A stretch of 64,000 nucleotides of DNA from the NCBI RefSeq assembly GCF_003718715.1, contig NZ_CP033465.1:1488001-1552000 (forward strand), given 5' to 3'. Source of the DNA: Clostridium sp. JN-1 (lineage in GTDB: Bacteria > Bacillota > Clostridia > Clostridiales > Clostridiaceae). Of the stretch, positions 25,982 through 36,018 are shown one piece after another. Every line of letters begins with the position of its first letter. Position 1 is the first letter of the stretch. Both the position numbers and the translations under genes were made by a program. The notes below the pieces were generated by a model. It saw only the letters and a program-made list of their open reading frames with translations. It made no database searches and was not told the origin of the DNA.

Positions 25982-26015
25982 CTACAAATCTATTCCTTTC
26001 TAGGCTAAAATATCA

Positions 26016-27323
26016 TTATTTTTTCTGTATAACTAGCATCATAACTATGCCTGAAATACATATTATAATTAAGTATAAATATACTTTCTTATCTATATTA
26101 AAGCTAGTATATTTATGCTTATTTATACTATATATATATCCATGATTTGAATCAAGTACTAAAAGAGAATTATCGTAAAACTTCATATCAGCTGCATATG
26201 CATTTTTTGAAAGTTTAATTTCCTCCTTACCTGAGCCAACACCATTAAAAGCGTATATTATATTATTTGATCTATCATAAAAGTACATACAATCTTTAGT
26301 GCCAAGTACGCCATTTTTATCTATAGCTAAAGATCTCATGGAATTCACTTTATTATATTGATATATTGGTGCAGGTGGATTAGTTGTAGGATGGTTTTCA
26401 AGTACAAATTGTAAATTAGAATTATAATTTAATCTAAATCTTGGAGAAATAATAGGATCTCCACCACTGTAGTCGGGCCAGCCATACCAATTTCCCTTTT
26501 TTATTTCATATATGTAATCACTATCACCTTTAACTGGTCTTAATCCCCTATTCTCCATACCACCAATTACAGTAAAAAGTTTTCCCTGACTATTAAAATC
26601 CATACCTGTTACATTTCTAATACCCCATGCAAATGTTTCACTATTACCTGTTTTAGTATTATATAACATTATAGAAGCATTTCCTGGGAAGTGTCCTGAA
26701 ATTATCTGACCATTTGTACTTCTTGTATTATAACTTTGAAAAGCTCCTGTTTTATGCTCACCAAAGTTTATTCCCTTTAAGACTATGTCTTTAGGCGATA
26801 TATCATGAGTAAAAGGATTATCTTTAAGATACTTATTATCTTCTCCAACTACTCCTGAATTAGTAGCAGCTCCTAATGTTATATAAATATATTCTCCTTC
26901 TACTCTTACAATACTATTTTTATAATCACCATAGTTTGGTAAGTTACTTACTATTTCTGTCATCTTTTTATTTTTTAAATCATAAGAATATACTTTAGTA
27001 TCAGATGCAAAATACAACTTATTATCATTAAAATCTATACTAGAAATATTCAAATTCTTATTCTTAAATAAATAATAACTCTTTCCACTATTCTCTATTA
27101 CTTGTATTTTATCTTTGTAAGCTATGTAATAGTTATTTAAGTTGTCTACTGTAAAATCAACTGCACCTTTCATTCCTTTATACTTTATGCTATAATCAAG
27201 ATCTTTATCCTTATTTTGTAAGCTTAGTTTGCTTTGCGATAAATTCCCAATATATTTACTTATTAAGATTACTATACAAATGATTCCCACAATTAGCAGC
27301 AAGATCTTAAAAATTTTTTTCAT
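26016..27323 (-). CDS. Membrane-anchored glucose/sorbosone dehydrogenase-like protein
   Basis: A 435-residue protein with an N-terminal membrane segment (about 5-22) and a C-terminal one (about 412-430, ending MMLVIQKK). The region between is a six-bladed propeller of the GSDH type, with WGIRNVTGMDFNSQGKLF, RGLRPVKGDSDYIYEI and GNWYGWPDYSGGDP as clear motifs. Known soluble members use PQQ, which clostridia are not known to make, so another role such as binding or a structural one is possible. It is probably exposed outside the cell. The gene precedes the phospholipase-like gene in an operon. Confidence 0.7.
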   Translation of the reverse strand: MKKIFKILLLIVGIICIVILISKYIGNLSQSKLSLQNKDKDLDYSIKYKGMKGAVDFTVDNLNNYYIAYKDKIQVIENSGKSYYLFKNKNLNISSIDFNDNKLYFASDTKVYSYDLKNKKMTEIVSNLPNYGDYKNSIVRVEGEYIYITLGAATNSGVVGEDNKYLKDNPFTHDISPKDIVLKGINFGEHKTGAFQSYNTRSTNGQIISGHFPGNASIMLYNTKTGNSETFAWGIRNVTGMDFNSQGKLFTVIGGMENRGLRPVKGDSDYIYEIKKGNWYGWPDYSGGDPIISPRFRLNYNSNLQFVLENHPTTNPPAPIYQYNKVNSMRSLAIDKNGVLGTKDCMYFYDRSNNIIYAFNGVGSGKEEIKLSKNAYAADMKFYDNSLLVLDSNHGYIYSINKHKYTSFNIDKKVYLYLIIICISGIVMMLVIQKK

Positions 27324-27493
27324 ATTATACTCTCCTTATACAGTATTCTTAAAATATATATATTTTAAAACATTGTCTTATATGATTATATAAGTCCATT
27401 TACTTGTAAGTTATATTAGAATATAATACGCTTGTCTTTCATAATTTTATATATAGCTTATAAAATAAACTATTAAGTGGGGTTTCGTATGAT

Positions 27494-29002
27494 ATGAAAA
27501 GAGATAGATTTTTAAAAAATTCTCTAATTATGATTTTTTCAAATTTAATTACAGGAATTTTTGGTTTTACATTTTCAATAATTCTCTCTAGAGAAATGGG
27601 TGCAGAAGGTATTGGACTCTATGGACTTATAATGCCAGTTTATGATTTGTTTATTTGTCTTATATGCGGAGGTATAATTCCTGCAATATCTAGAACGGCA
27701 GCAATTTATTACAGTAAAAATGATTTTAGAAATTTAAATAGATCAATAGATGTTTCATTGTTATTTGATTGCATATGGGCAATTATAGTAGCAGTATGTG
27801 TATTTTCACTTGCACCATTTATAAGTACATATATGATTAAAGATGTCAGGACAATACATGCAATACAAGTAACATGTCCTGCTATGATATGCATATCACT
27901 TTCATCAATATTTAAAGGGTACTTTTATGGTGTTTCAGATATAAAAACACCTGCTTTTATAGATATAAGTGAGAAGTTTTTTAGAATAATTATATTTGTT
28001 AGCTTGATAACTGTGTTTAACTTAAAAACCGTAAAAAATACTGTAACTGGTGCATATATAACTTTAACCATAGGTGAATGTATAAGTTTGACACTTTTAT
28101 ATACATTTTATAAAAAGAAAAAATCAAAGTTAGGTTTTAGTTATTCTCCAGCTGAAGACAAGCTTCAATTGTTATTTGATGTATTAGTTATTTCGTTTCC
28201 ATTATGTATAACCGACTTTTTAACTATGCTTATTTCTACGACTTCAACTTTAATAGTTCCAAGAAGGCTATTGAGTTCTGGTATTGAATATGATACTGTA
28301 CTATCTATGATTGGCAAATTCAATGGTATGGCAATGAATATAATTTTTTTCCCCATGATAATAGTGAATTCAATATCTACAATACTCATACCTGACTTAT
28401 CTGAAAAGTTGAGTAAAAAAAATTACTGGCAAGTTGAAAACAGAATTTCTCAAGTTATAAAAATTTCGCTTTCATTAGGTATGACCACACTAATAATATG
28501 CACAATCATACCAAATGTTTTAGGAAAGCTATTGTATAATAGGAATGACCTTGGTAATTACATACTTTTTTGCTCTGTAGGAGCACCTTTAGCTTATGTA
28601 GATACTGCAACTTATGCAGTATTAAATGGATTAGACAAACAAAATTTTATGTTGAAAAATTCTCTAATAGTTTCAATTGAACAATTACTAATTTTGTATC
28701 TACTAACTCCTATAAAACAAATAAATGTCTATTCCTATGGTATATCCTTAATTTTAACTTCATTAACAAGTTTACTTATGGATTTACATGAAATAAAAAA
28801 AACATATACAATAGATTTTTCAAAATATGAATTTGCCTTATATATATTGGGCTCACTTTTACTGTATTTTTTACTTTCTTCTTTGAGCCATTTAATTCCA
28901 GATAACTTAATTGCATTTCAAAGTATTATAGTGGTATTTACAGGTTTTTTATTTACATTATTTTTTTTAATATTAGTAATCAAGAAGAAGAGCTTTTCTT
29001 GA
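27494..29002 (+). CDS. SpoVB-like lipid flippase (MOP family)
   Basis: A 502-residue protein with about 14 membrane helices, starting KRDRFLKNSLIMIFSNLITG and continuing LSREMGAEGIGLYGLIMPVY, a pattern found in SpoVB/polysaccharide exporter proteins. These flip lipid-linked sugar precursors for spore cortex or wall synthesis. The start is at 27494; the ribosome site is weak and an overlapping out-of-frame ATG precedes it. It ends 8 bases from the stop of a second, convergent flippase gene. Confidence 0.78.
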   Translation: MKRDRFLKNSLIMIFSNLITGIFGFTFSIILSREMGAEGIGLYGLIMPVYDLFICLICGGIIPAISRTAAIYYSKNDFRNLNRSIDVSLLFDCIWAIIVAVCVFSLAPFISTYMIKDVRTIHAIQVTCPAMICISLSSIFKGYFYGVSDIKTPAFIDISEKFFRIIIFVSLITVFNLKTVKNTVTGAYITLTIGECISLTLLYTFYKKKKSKLGFSYSPAEDKLQLLFDVLVISFPLCITDFLTMLISTTSTLIVPRRLLSSGIEYDTVLSMIGKFNGMAMNIIFFPMIIVNSISTILIPDLSEKLSKKNYWQVENRISQVIKISLSLGMTTLIICTIIPNVLGKLLYNRNDLGNYILFCSVGAPLAYVDTATYAVLNGLDKQNFMLKNSLIVSIEQLLILYLLTPIKQINVYSYGISLILTSLTSLLMDLHEIKKTYTIDFSKYEFALYILGSLLLYFLLSSLSHLIPDNLIAFQSIIVVFTGFLFTLFFLILVIKKKSFS

Positions 29003-29004
29003 TT
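28978..29004. terminator. Hairpin between convergent flippase genes
   Basis: AATCAAGAA pairs with TTCTTGATT around 9 bases. It includes the stop of the first gene. A T-run is lacking. Confidence 0.45.
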
Positions 29005-29010
29005 GCAGGT

Positions 29011-30618
29011 TTAAACTACTTTATTTAGCACAAATTTAGGGATAAGTCTTGTGATTTTATGAGGCATTGATTCCAAGTCTCCTTTTTTTATACCGCCAAT
29101 TAATATTAATGCAATTGAATATGTAATAGCTCCAATACCAATTGAGATTACTGTTGAAAATGTATCTGCAAAATATCCTCTATGTACAATGTTAAAAATA
29201 AAATTCAAACTATAATGTGCTGCAAAAACTATTACTCCCATAACCCCTGATGCTAAAGCAGGTTTTATTGCATGAGATAAAAGATCTAATCTTATTTTTA
29301 ATGATTTCTTTATTACCATGTGGTTTAACAGTATAGGTATCATAAATCCAATTGCACTTCCAACAATCGCACCCAATATGTTTATACGCGGAATAGCTAT
29401 TAAAAAGTAATTTGCCATTATCTTGAAACATATACCAAGCACTGAATATATCGTTGCTATAAATAGTTTACCTATACTTTGAAGTATAGTGGTCTGTATT
29501 TGCATAACTGACATCAAAACAAGTACTATTGAACCATATGCCATGATATATGATCCCCCACCAAACTTCAACATTTTAAATATAGGATCACTTAAAACTG
29601 CTAGCCCGACAGCACATGGTACTGAAATTGAAAAGCACAATCTAAAAGAATAATTTATCTTTTGTTTTACAGTAGTTTTATCTTTTACAGCTACTGCTGC
29701 TGAAATTGCAGGCAAGATTGCCATGGAAAGTGATGAAATTATAGTTATAGGTACATTCATAAGCTGCTGATATTTAGTTAGAAATCCGTACAAAATAGTA
29801 GCTTTAGTATCAGAAATACCACCTGCCATTAATCTTACTTTAGTATTATAAATATCAACTAAATTTCCAGCATTAGTCACACCAACACACATAGTTATTG
29901 GAATTCCATACCTTATTATCCTTTTTATCAATTGATTTGTGCTAAGTCTTTTTACGTTTTTTCCTAAATCGCCTTTAGCCACATGAAACTTTCTATTCCT
30001 TTGATAATAAAACATTAAAAATACAGCTGATGCAAGTGCACCTAAAGATGTACCTATACTGCCTCCTGCAACTCCTGCTTCCACACCAAATTTTATTAAA
30101 TAAAAAGCAAATATAATTGAAAATACTATATTTACAGCTTGTTCTATTACTTGAGATATTGCCGTAGGTGTCATATTTCCCCTACCCTGAAAATATCCTC
30201 TATATGCAGATGCAATTGAAGTAAATAAAATTGCAGGCGATAAAGTCAATATTGATAAATAAGCTTTTTTATAGTGTATTATATTTGATATTGGACGTGA
30301 AAATAAGAGCAAAGCTAAAAACATTATAATTCCCAATATCAGAAGAATAAATCTTGCTATTTTAAACCCCTTTACAGCATCCTTATAATTTTTAACAGCT
30401 GTAAGTTCTGATATTAATTTAGATATAGCTACAGGTATACCGGAGTTTGTGAGTACAAATATAAAGGTATATACTTGAAGCGAAACACTGGATATTCCAT
30501 ATCCTTCATCACCAATTATATGTCTAAATAGCGGTATATAAAGTAGTGATAGGACTTTTACTAACATACCTGCAGCTGAAAGTATAACAAAGCCCTTAGT
30601 AGTTGATTGTTCCTTCAT
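29011..30618 (-). CDS. YtgP/MurJ-like lipid flippase (MOP family)
   Basis: A 535-residue protein with about 14 helices. It starts STTKGFVILSAAGMLVKVL and carries YIPLFRHIIGDEGYGISS, as in the YtgP (MurJ of Bacillus) group that flips lipid II. It is distinct from the convergent neighbour, so the cell carries two different flippases here. It is 31 bp downstream of the pseudouridine synthase gene and likely co-transcribed. A lipid II role is inferred from family resemblance. Confidence 0.78.
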   Translation of the reverse strand: MKEQSTTKGFVILSAAGMLVKVLSLLYIPLFRHIIGDEGYGISSVSLQVYTFIFVLTNSGIPVAISKLISELTAVKNYKDAVKGFKIARFILLILGIIMFLALLLFSRPISNIIHYKKAYLSILTLSPAILFTSIASAYRGYFQGRGNMTPTAISQVIEQAVNIVFSIIFAFYLIKFGVEAGVAGGSIGTSLGALASAVFLMFYYQRNRKFHVAKGDLGKNVKRLSTNQLIKRIIRYGIPITMCVGVTNAGNLVDIYNTKVRLMAGGISDTKATILYGFLTKYQQLMNVPITIISSLSMAILPAISAAVAVKDKTTVKQKINYSFRLCFSISVPCAVGLAVLSDPIFKMLKFGGGSYIMAYGSIVLVLMSVMQIQTTILQSIGKLFIATIYSVLGICFKIMANYFLIAIPRINILGAIVGSAIGFMIPILLNHMVIKKSLKIRLDLLSHAIKPALASGVMGVIVFAAHYSLNFIFNIVHRGYFADTFSTVISIGIGAITYSIALILIGGIKKGDLESMPHKITRLIPKFVLNKVV

Positions 30619-30649
30619 CGTTAAAACCTCTCATTTTTTATAATATGGT

Positions 30650-31609
30650 TTAAAATTTTTCAAATATATCATTTTTAATCTTTTTAAGTACAGGTGGTAA
30701 ACTTTCAGCTATAGTTTTATTTTCTAAATAAGATAATTTATCTGGACAATTTCCAAATATTAGTTTATATGCATATAAAAATTGATAATCAAGTCCGTAC
30801 TTGTTGTAGAAAAAACTATTTAACTTATTTATCCCATATTTACTATCACCAACAATTGGGTTTTTAAGGTAACTTAAATGAGCTCTTAATTGATGGCTTC
30901 TACCTGTAATTAACTCTAATTCTAAAAGAGAATAAATTCCACAAGTTTTAAGAGTCTTTACCTCCATTGCTATTTCTTTAGCACCTTTTCTTGGCGTATC
31001 AAATACTTTTGATATATTTTCATCTTCATTTTTCATTATGTATGCTCTATAAATTCCGTCATTTATTTTTCCCCTTACAAGAGCTTGATAGTACTTCTTT
31101 ATTCTTCTCTCTCTTATCATCTCATTCAACAACTTTAATGATTCAAAGTTTTTGCCATATATGACTACTCCTGAAGTATTTCTGTCAAGCCTATTGCATG
31201 GTGATGGAGTAAAAGTAAGCTCTTGTTCTGGTTTATAATCACCTTTATCATATAAATAAGATAATACATAATCTGTCAATGTATTTTCTTCTCTTTTACT
31301 ATCCGAATGTACTAAAACACCGGGCCACTTTTCAACTATAAGAATATTTTTATCTTCATATGTAATTTTCAAAAAATCATTATCTATTCTGTTAAACTTT
31401 TGCTTTTTAGATTCTGTTACTATATACCTAGTTTCTACTATATCTCCTTCTTGTAAAAAGTATTTTTCTTTAACTTTTTTTCCATTTACCTTTATATCAC
31501 CTTTTCTTATACTCCTATATATACCACTTAAAGGCATATCCTTAAGCCATTTTCTTAAAAACTTATCTACTCTCTGTTCTGCTTCGTTAATTCCTATTTC
31601 AATTTTCAT
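30650..31609 (-). CDS. RluA-family pseudouridine synthase
   Basis: A 319-residue enzyme that makes pseudouridine in rRNA. An N-terminal S4 RNA-binding domain (about 1-75: RVDKFLRKWL to IKVNGKKVKEKYFLQEGD) is followed by the catalytic domain with NRLDRNTSGVVIYGK, whose Asp is the catalytic residue. GRSHQLRAHLSYL is the second conserved motif. It is closest to RluC/RluD types. ATG 31609 has AGGAGTG before it; an upstream start would add 12 residues. Confidence 0.9.
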   Translation of the reverse strand: MKIEIGINEAEQRVDKFLRKWLKDMPLSGIYRSIRKGDIKVNGKKVKEKYFLQEGDIVETRYIVTESKKQKFNRIDNDFLKITYEDKNILIVEKWPGVLVHSDSKREENTLTDYVLSYLYDKGDYKPEQELTFTPSPCNRLDRNTSGVVIYGKNFESLKLLNEMIRERRIKKYYQALVRGKINDGIYRAYIMKNEDENISKVFDTPRKGAKEIAMEVKTLKTCGIYSLLELELITGRSHQLRAHLSYLKNPIVGDSKYGINKLNSFFYNKYGLDYQFLYAYKLIFGNCPDKLSYLENKTIAESLPPVLKKIKNDIFEKF

Positions 31610-31811
31610 ATCAACACTCCTAATTAATTCTACAATTAATTTCATATATCTATTTATATTTGCAATTTTAGTTAAACAACATCTAATTATATAATATTAC
31701 TATTTATAAAATCAATACATATAATTATCAACAATTTACAACTTTCGCATTTATATTAGTATTGCTTTCTAAAGTTAATCTATATACCTATTTACAAAAA
31801 AAATTAAAATA

Positions 31812-31900
31812 ACTCTTTATGTTACGAAATTAGTTAAAATCTTAAATCATGATATAAAAACCGGCTTAAAATTTTAACTAAAAATTATAACATAAAGAGT
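31812..31900 (-). terminator. Large two-part hairpin terminator
   Basis: Outer arms ACTCTTTATGTTA (31812-31824) and 31888-31900 pair perfectly, and inner arms TTAGTTAAAAT and ATTTTAACTAA (31830-31840, 31871-31881) also pair. On the minus strand it is followed by TTATTTTAATTTTTTTT. It lies 6 bp after the stop of the M20 gene. Confidence 0.7.
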
Positions 31901-31906
31901 CAAAAT

Positions 31907-33079
31907 TTACTTTAAAAGTTCAAAGGCAGTTTTGCATTGAATTGCAGCTCCTATAGAAAGACAATCTTCATCAATATCAAAAAGACTTCCATGTGCTGGA
32001 TTAACTATTCCCTTTGATTTATTTCCACATCCAAGGTAATAAAATGCTGATGGTCTAGCCATTGAAAAGTATGCAAAGCTTTCAACCCCCATACTTGGGC
32101 TTTCAAGCATTTCAACATTTTCCTTTTTTATTATTGAAGAAGCACATTTTACAATCATTTGGGCAGTATCATTGTCATTATATAAACATGGATAACTTTC
32201 TTCTATATTTATTTCACACTTACCTCTCATTGAATTAACTATACCTTCTGTAATTTCTATCAATCTATTTCTTACATAAGCTCTATGCTCTGTCCTAAGT
32301 GTTCTCATTATACCACTTATTGTAACTTCCTCCGGAATTATATTTTGGGCTGTTCCACCATGTATTGAACCAATTGTAATTACTGCTGGATCTGTAGGTG
32401 GAATTTCACGACTAACTATACTTTGCAGTGCAACTACAACTGAACTTGCTATTAAAACAGGATCAACTCCAGTATCAGGATGCGCACCATGTGCACCTTT
32501 ACCTTTTATCTTTATTGTAAATGGATTTGAAGCTGCATTTACAACTCCCATTTTGACTCCTATTTTTCCAACTTCAATTGCAGGTTCTACATGAAGACCT
32601 ATTATTTTATCTACCCTAGGATTTTCGAGAACTCCTTCCTCTATCATTACTTTAGCTCCGCCTGTAGTTTCTTCAGCAGGTTCAAAAAATAACTTTACAT
32701 TACCATTGAGTTCACTTTTTAATCTATTTAATATTTTTGCAGCACCTAAAAGTATAGTAGCATGTGCATCATGTCCGCAAGCATGCATTTTTCCATCTAC
32801 CTTAGAACTATAATCACACTTTTTATTATCCTTAAGTGGAAGAGCATCCATATCTGCACGTATTCCTATTGTCTTATCTCCACTTCCCCTTATTATACCA
32901 CAAACTCCAGTTTTAGCAGTTTCTATATATTCTATGCCTTCTTTATCTAAGAATTCTTTTATTTTTTTAGAAGTTCTAAATTCTTCATATCCAAGCTCAG
33001 GATACATATGAAAGTCCCTTCTCGTGTTTATGAGTTCATCTTTAATATCTTGTGCCATTTTTAAAAAGTCTATTTCCAC
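31907..33079 (-). CDS. M20-family amidohydrolase (hippurate/N-acyl amino acid type)
   Basis: A hydrolase of about 390 residues that removes acyl groups from amino acids. Metal motifs are ADMDALPL, MHACGHDAHATILLG and EPAEETTGGAKVM, with GLHVEP further on. The dimerisation domain (about 175-290) is typical. The start is GTG 33079, because GGAGGATTAATT immediately precedes it; the frame also extends upstream to 33106 into the end of the previous gene. It is 17 bp downstream of the FtsA-like gene. Confidence 0.87.
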   Translation of the reverse strand: MEIDFLKMAQDIKDELINTRRDFHMYPELGYEEFRTSKKIKEFLDKEGIEYIETAKTGVCGIIRGSGDKTIGIRADMDALPLKDNKKCDYSSKVDGKMHACGHDAHATILLGAAKILNRLKSELNGNVKLFFEPAEETTGGAKVMIEEGVLENPRVDKIIGLHVEPAIEVGKIGVKMGVVNAASNPFTIKIKGKGAHGAHPDTGVDPVLIASSVVVALQSIVSREIPPTDPAVITIGSIHGGTAQNIIPEEVTISGIMRTLRTEHRAYVRNRLIEITEGIVNSMRGKCEINIEESYPCLYNDNDTAQMIVKCASSIIKKENVEMLESPSMGVESFAYFSMARPSAFYYLGCGNKSKGIVNPAHGSLFDIDEDCLSIGAAIQCKTAFELLK

Positions 33080-33096
33080 AATTAATCCTCCTATTG

Positions 33097-35130
33097 TTAT
33101 TCCCATCCAATTTCTATTATGTCACCTTCTGAAAGTTTATCATAATAACCAGCATCTTTGTCATTTAATCTCAAGAACAGCTTTCCCTTTGAAATTGACA
33201 GATTGAATTCAATATAATTGAATATATCAACAAATACATAATTATCCTTGCCTTTTAATGTAATTCTTTTGCCATTTACAACTACATTCACCTCTACACC
33301 TTTAGTTATTTCATTCTCAAGAATTTTGTCACTTTGAGAAGTTTTATTATCTTTATCATTTTTATTTTCAACTTTTTCTTTTTTTATTCTATATAGTTTA
33401 TTACCTTCCCTTATAACATAATTATTGAATATTTGTTTCCCATCTAAATAATATTCATAACTTTCTTCGTCTTCATTATATCCCAGAAAGTATTTTTTAT
33501 ATTCTTCAAGTGTTTTAGGAAAAAATATTTTAACATCATCATTTTCTTTTATGTCACAATCCAAATTTACTTTTTTATCATTAATAATGGCTACTGGTTC
33601 TAAATTTTCTATTATATCATTTACAAAGAAACTTACAGAATACAACTTTTGTATATAGTCTTTAACTTTGGGTTTTGCATCAGTACCATTTATAGCATAG
33701 TTTATACGTACTTTATCCCCTTCTTTTACATTATCATCTATATTAGACTTGATATCATCTATCTCTATTTCTGCTGGCTGTGAAAGTGAACCAAATGCTA
33801 CTCTTTTTATGCCATTTAAAGTAAACCTCAAGCTTTTACCATTTCTGCCCATCAACACTTTTGGATTTATACCTGCTTGCATAATGACATCCATAACTGT
33901 ATGCTTATGTGAATTAAAAAGGCTAATTACAGAATCATTTAAAAATACATCTATAAAATCATTTCCAAATCTTCTTATAGAAGTTAGTGCTATACCTAAA
34001 ACTGTTACTCCAATGCTGCCTAATGAATTGTCTTCACATACACAATCTTTTATATCATCTCTTACCTTTATACCTATTCTCTGATTTGGTATATTAAGTT
34101 TTTCTGCTAAGAAGTCTTTAAGCTTCGGAGTATATGACCCACCTCCTACCATAAATATGGCATTAGGTGACTTGCCTCCATTTAATTCTATTATCTTGTT
34201 TCCTATTTCATCTGCAATCTTTTTAACTGTTGGTGATATAATCTTTATTACTTCATCACATGATACTTCATTTTCAATTCCAAGTACATCTATATATTTG
34301 CACTTTTCTTCAGAACCACAAGACCTCTTTATGACTTCAGCTGTATTAAAATCTACTAGACAATTTTGAGCTATTACTTCAGTAACCTCATCACCGGCTA
34401 GTGGTACCATTCCATACGAACATATTGTATCATTACTGCTTATAGCTATATCCGAAGTACCTGCTCCAACATCAACTAGTCCCAAATTTAAAATTCTTAA
34501 ATTTTTAGGTATGGCAGCTTCTATAGCAGCAATTGGCTCTAATGTAAGACTTACAACTTGAAGTCCAACTTTAGCTATAACAGAATAAAGACTATCAACT
34601 ACAGACTTTGGCAAAAATGTAGCTATAATTTCAGCCTCAATATTGTCTCCCTTATGCGATAACAAATTACTTATCAAATATCCATTTAAATAGTAGCTTT
34701 TTACGCTGTATCCAACACAATAAAGCTTTCCAGCCATTTCTCCATTGATCTTTTGTTCCGCCATTCTAACTGCTGTAAGTTCAAGACTTCTTATTGTATC
34801 CTTATCAATTTCCTTATTATCATCAATTTCAAGCTTAGCCTTAGATACCGTAGTCTTTAGAAATCTTCCAGCAGCTGCAATAGCAACATTTTTTAATTTT
34901 ATATTTAATTTTGCTTCAAGATTATTTTTTACGATATTTACCGCATTAGCTACTAACGTGATATCATGAATTTGTCCATCAATCATTGCTCTTTCTTCAT
35001 GTTCTACAAAATGTTCTGCTATTACATAAAATTTTTTATCTTTTACAATACCAACTGTTCCGATAACAGTACGGGTTCCTATATCTAATGCAAATATTAC
35101 ATCTTGTGGATCAATTTTAATGTTATCCAT
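33097..35130 (-). CDS. FtsA/PilM-like ATPase with C-terminal extension
   Basis: A 677-residue protein. The first 400 residues form an actin-like ATPase of the FtsA group: ALDIGTRTVIGTVGIV at the start, then VDVGAGTSDIAIS and FMVGGGSYTPKL. The remaining 270 residues are an added region, ending in a small domain (about 610-677) that looks beta-grasp-like with VNVVVNGKRITLKG. FtsA proteins are about 420 residues, so the extension is unusual but seen in clostridia. The protein lacks the C-terminal membrane-binding helix. ATG 35130 follows AGAGGTAA. Confidence 0.72.
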   Translation of the reverse strand: MDNIKIDPQDVIFALDIGTRTVIGTVGIVKDKKFYVIAEHFVEHEERAMIDGQIHDITLVANAVNIVKNNLEAKLNIKLKNVAIAAAGRFLKTTVSKAKLEIDDNKEIDKDTIRSLELTAVRMAEQKINGEMAGKLYCVGYSVKSYYLNGYLISNLLSHKGDNIEAEIIATFLPKSVVDSLYSVIAKVGLQVVSLTLEPIAAIEAAIPKNLRILNLGLVDVGAGTSDIAISSNDTICSYGMVPLAGDEVTEVIAQNCLVDFNTAEVIKRSCGSEEKCKYIDVLGIENEVSCDEVIKIISPTVKKIADEIGNKIIELNGGKSPNAIFMVGGGSYTPKLKDFLAEKLNIPNQRIGIKVRDDIKDCVCEDNSLGSIGVTVLGIALTSIRRFGNDFIDVFLNDSVISLFNSHKHTVMDVIMQAGINPKVLMGRNGKSLRFTLNGIKRVAFGSLSQPAEIEIDDIKSNIDDNVKEGDKVRINYAINGTDAKPKVKDYIQKLYSVSFFVNDIIENLEPVAIINDKKVNLDCDIKENDDVKIFFPKTLEEYKKYFLGYNEDEESYEYYLDGKQIFNNYVIREGNKLYRIKKEKVENKNDKDNKTSQSDKILENEITKGVEVNVVVNGKRITLKGKDNYVFVDIFNYIEFNLSISKGKLFLRLNDKDAGYYDKLSEGDIIEIGWE

Positions 35131-35302
35131 AATATTTACCTCTTCTTTGCTTTTATAATTTAAACGTTCATATTCTAACAATATGACTATTCTCCTAATG
35201 AATATTATAAATAATTGCAGAATGTTTGTAAACTGACGTACAACTAATAACTTTATATAAATAAGCTTATACTAATTGTGAATAAGTTTAAGGAGGTATC
35301 AT

Positions 35303-35638
35303 ATGAATAAATTGATTAAAAATATAGAGTTTTCAAAAGTACTTGATTTAAAAGAATTAATATCTTATCAGGAAGGTCAAGTAATAAGTAGAACAATTGC
35401 ACAAATACCTTCTGTAAATATAACTTTATTTTCACTAGATTTAAGCGAAGGTATAAGTACTCATGTAACTTCTGGAGATGCAATAGTACAAATATTAGAT
35501 GGTACAGCTGAAATAACAATAGGAGACGACGTATTTAATGTAAGAAAAGGTGAAACTATAATAATGCCCTCTAATGTTCCCCATGGACTTGAAGCACGTG
35601 AAAGATTTAAAATGCTTCTTACTGTTTTAAAATATTAA
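35303..35638 (+). CDS. Cupin-domain protein
   Basis: A 111-residue single-domain cupin. The conserved first motif GISTHVTSGDAIVQILDG and the second motif IIMPSNVPHGLEA give His-based metal binding, although the first has fewer histidines than usual (one in the H-x-H position). Such proteins bind small ligands or metals; no substrate can be assigned. AGGAGG precedes the ATG. It is transcribed alone and divergently from the FtsA-like gene. Confidence 0.8.
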   Translation: MNKLIKNIEFSKVLDLKELISYQEGQVISRTIAQIPSVNITLFSLDLSEGISTHVTSGDAIVQILDGTAEITIGDDVFNVRKGETIIMPSNVPHGLEARERFKMLLTVLKY

Positions 35639-35649
35639 ATTATTTAAAT

Positions 35650-35696
35650 AAAGTTATGCTAGAAGCTTTACTTATAAAGTCTCCAGCATAACTTTT
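35650..35696. terminator. Terminator hairpin
   Basis: AAAGTTATGCT pairs with AGCATAACTTT around a long loop, with TTTTT after it. It serves the cupin gene and the convergent small gene. Confidence 0.7.
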
Positions 35697-35709
35697 TATC
35701 AAATAAAAA

Positions 35710-36003
35710 TTATTCTGCTATTTTAATTATTCCATTATTTTCACAAACATATGGTAAGTTTCTCATAATCTCATATATATATTTTGATTTACTATTGTTT
35801 AAGACTTCTTCTTTTGATACTTTATTAGGATACAACATATTGCACCAAAAATCTATAAAATCATCTTTAGTTATAAAATGAATATCTGCATCATCTTCTA
35901 CTACAAATCCACTATCAAAATTTTCAATAATTTTTAAGTTCTCAATTGAATTTTTTGAAGTTATTTCACATATATCATCCCATATTTTTTTAAAAGCTAT
36001 CAT
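35710..36003 (-). CDS. Unrecognised 97-residue protein
   Basis: I do not recognise this protein. It begins MIAFKKIWDDICEITSKNS and is mixed alpha/beta, with acidic VVEDDADIHFITKDDF in the middle and a C-terminal CENNGIIKIAE. There is no membrane segment. ATG 36003 follows TGGAGG, so it is likely translated. The composition is normal for this genome. It lies just downstream of a large inverted repeat at 36100-36196 and may be controlled from there. Confidence 0.65.
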   Translation of the reverse strand: MIAFKKIWDDICEITSKNSIENLKIIENFDSGFVVEDDADIHFITKDDFIDFWCNMLYPNKVSKEEVLNNSKSKYIYEIMRNLPYVCENNGIIKIAE

Positions 36004-36018
36004 TTTTGTAACCTCCAT

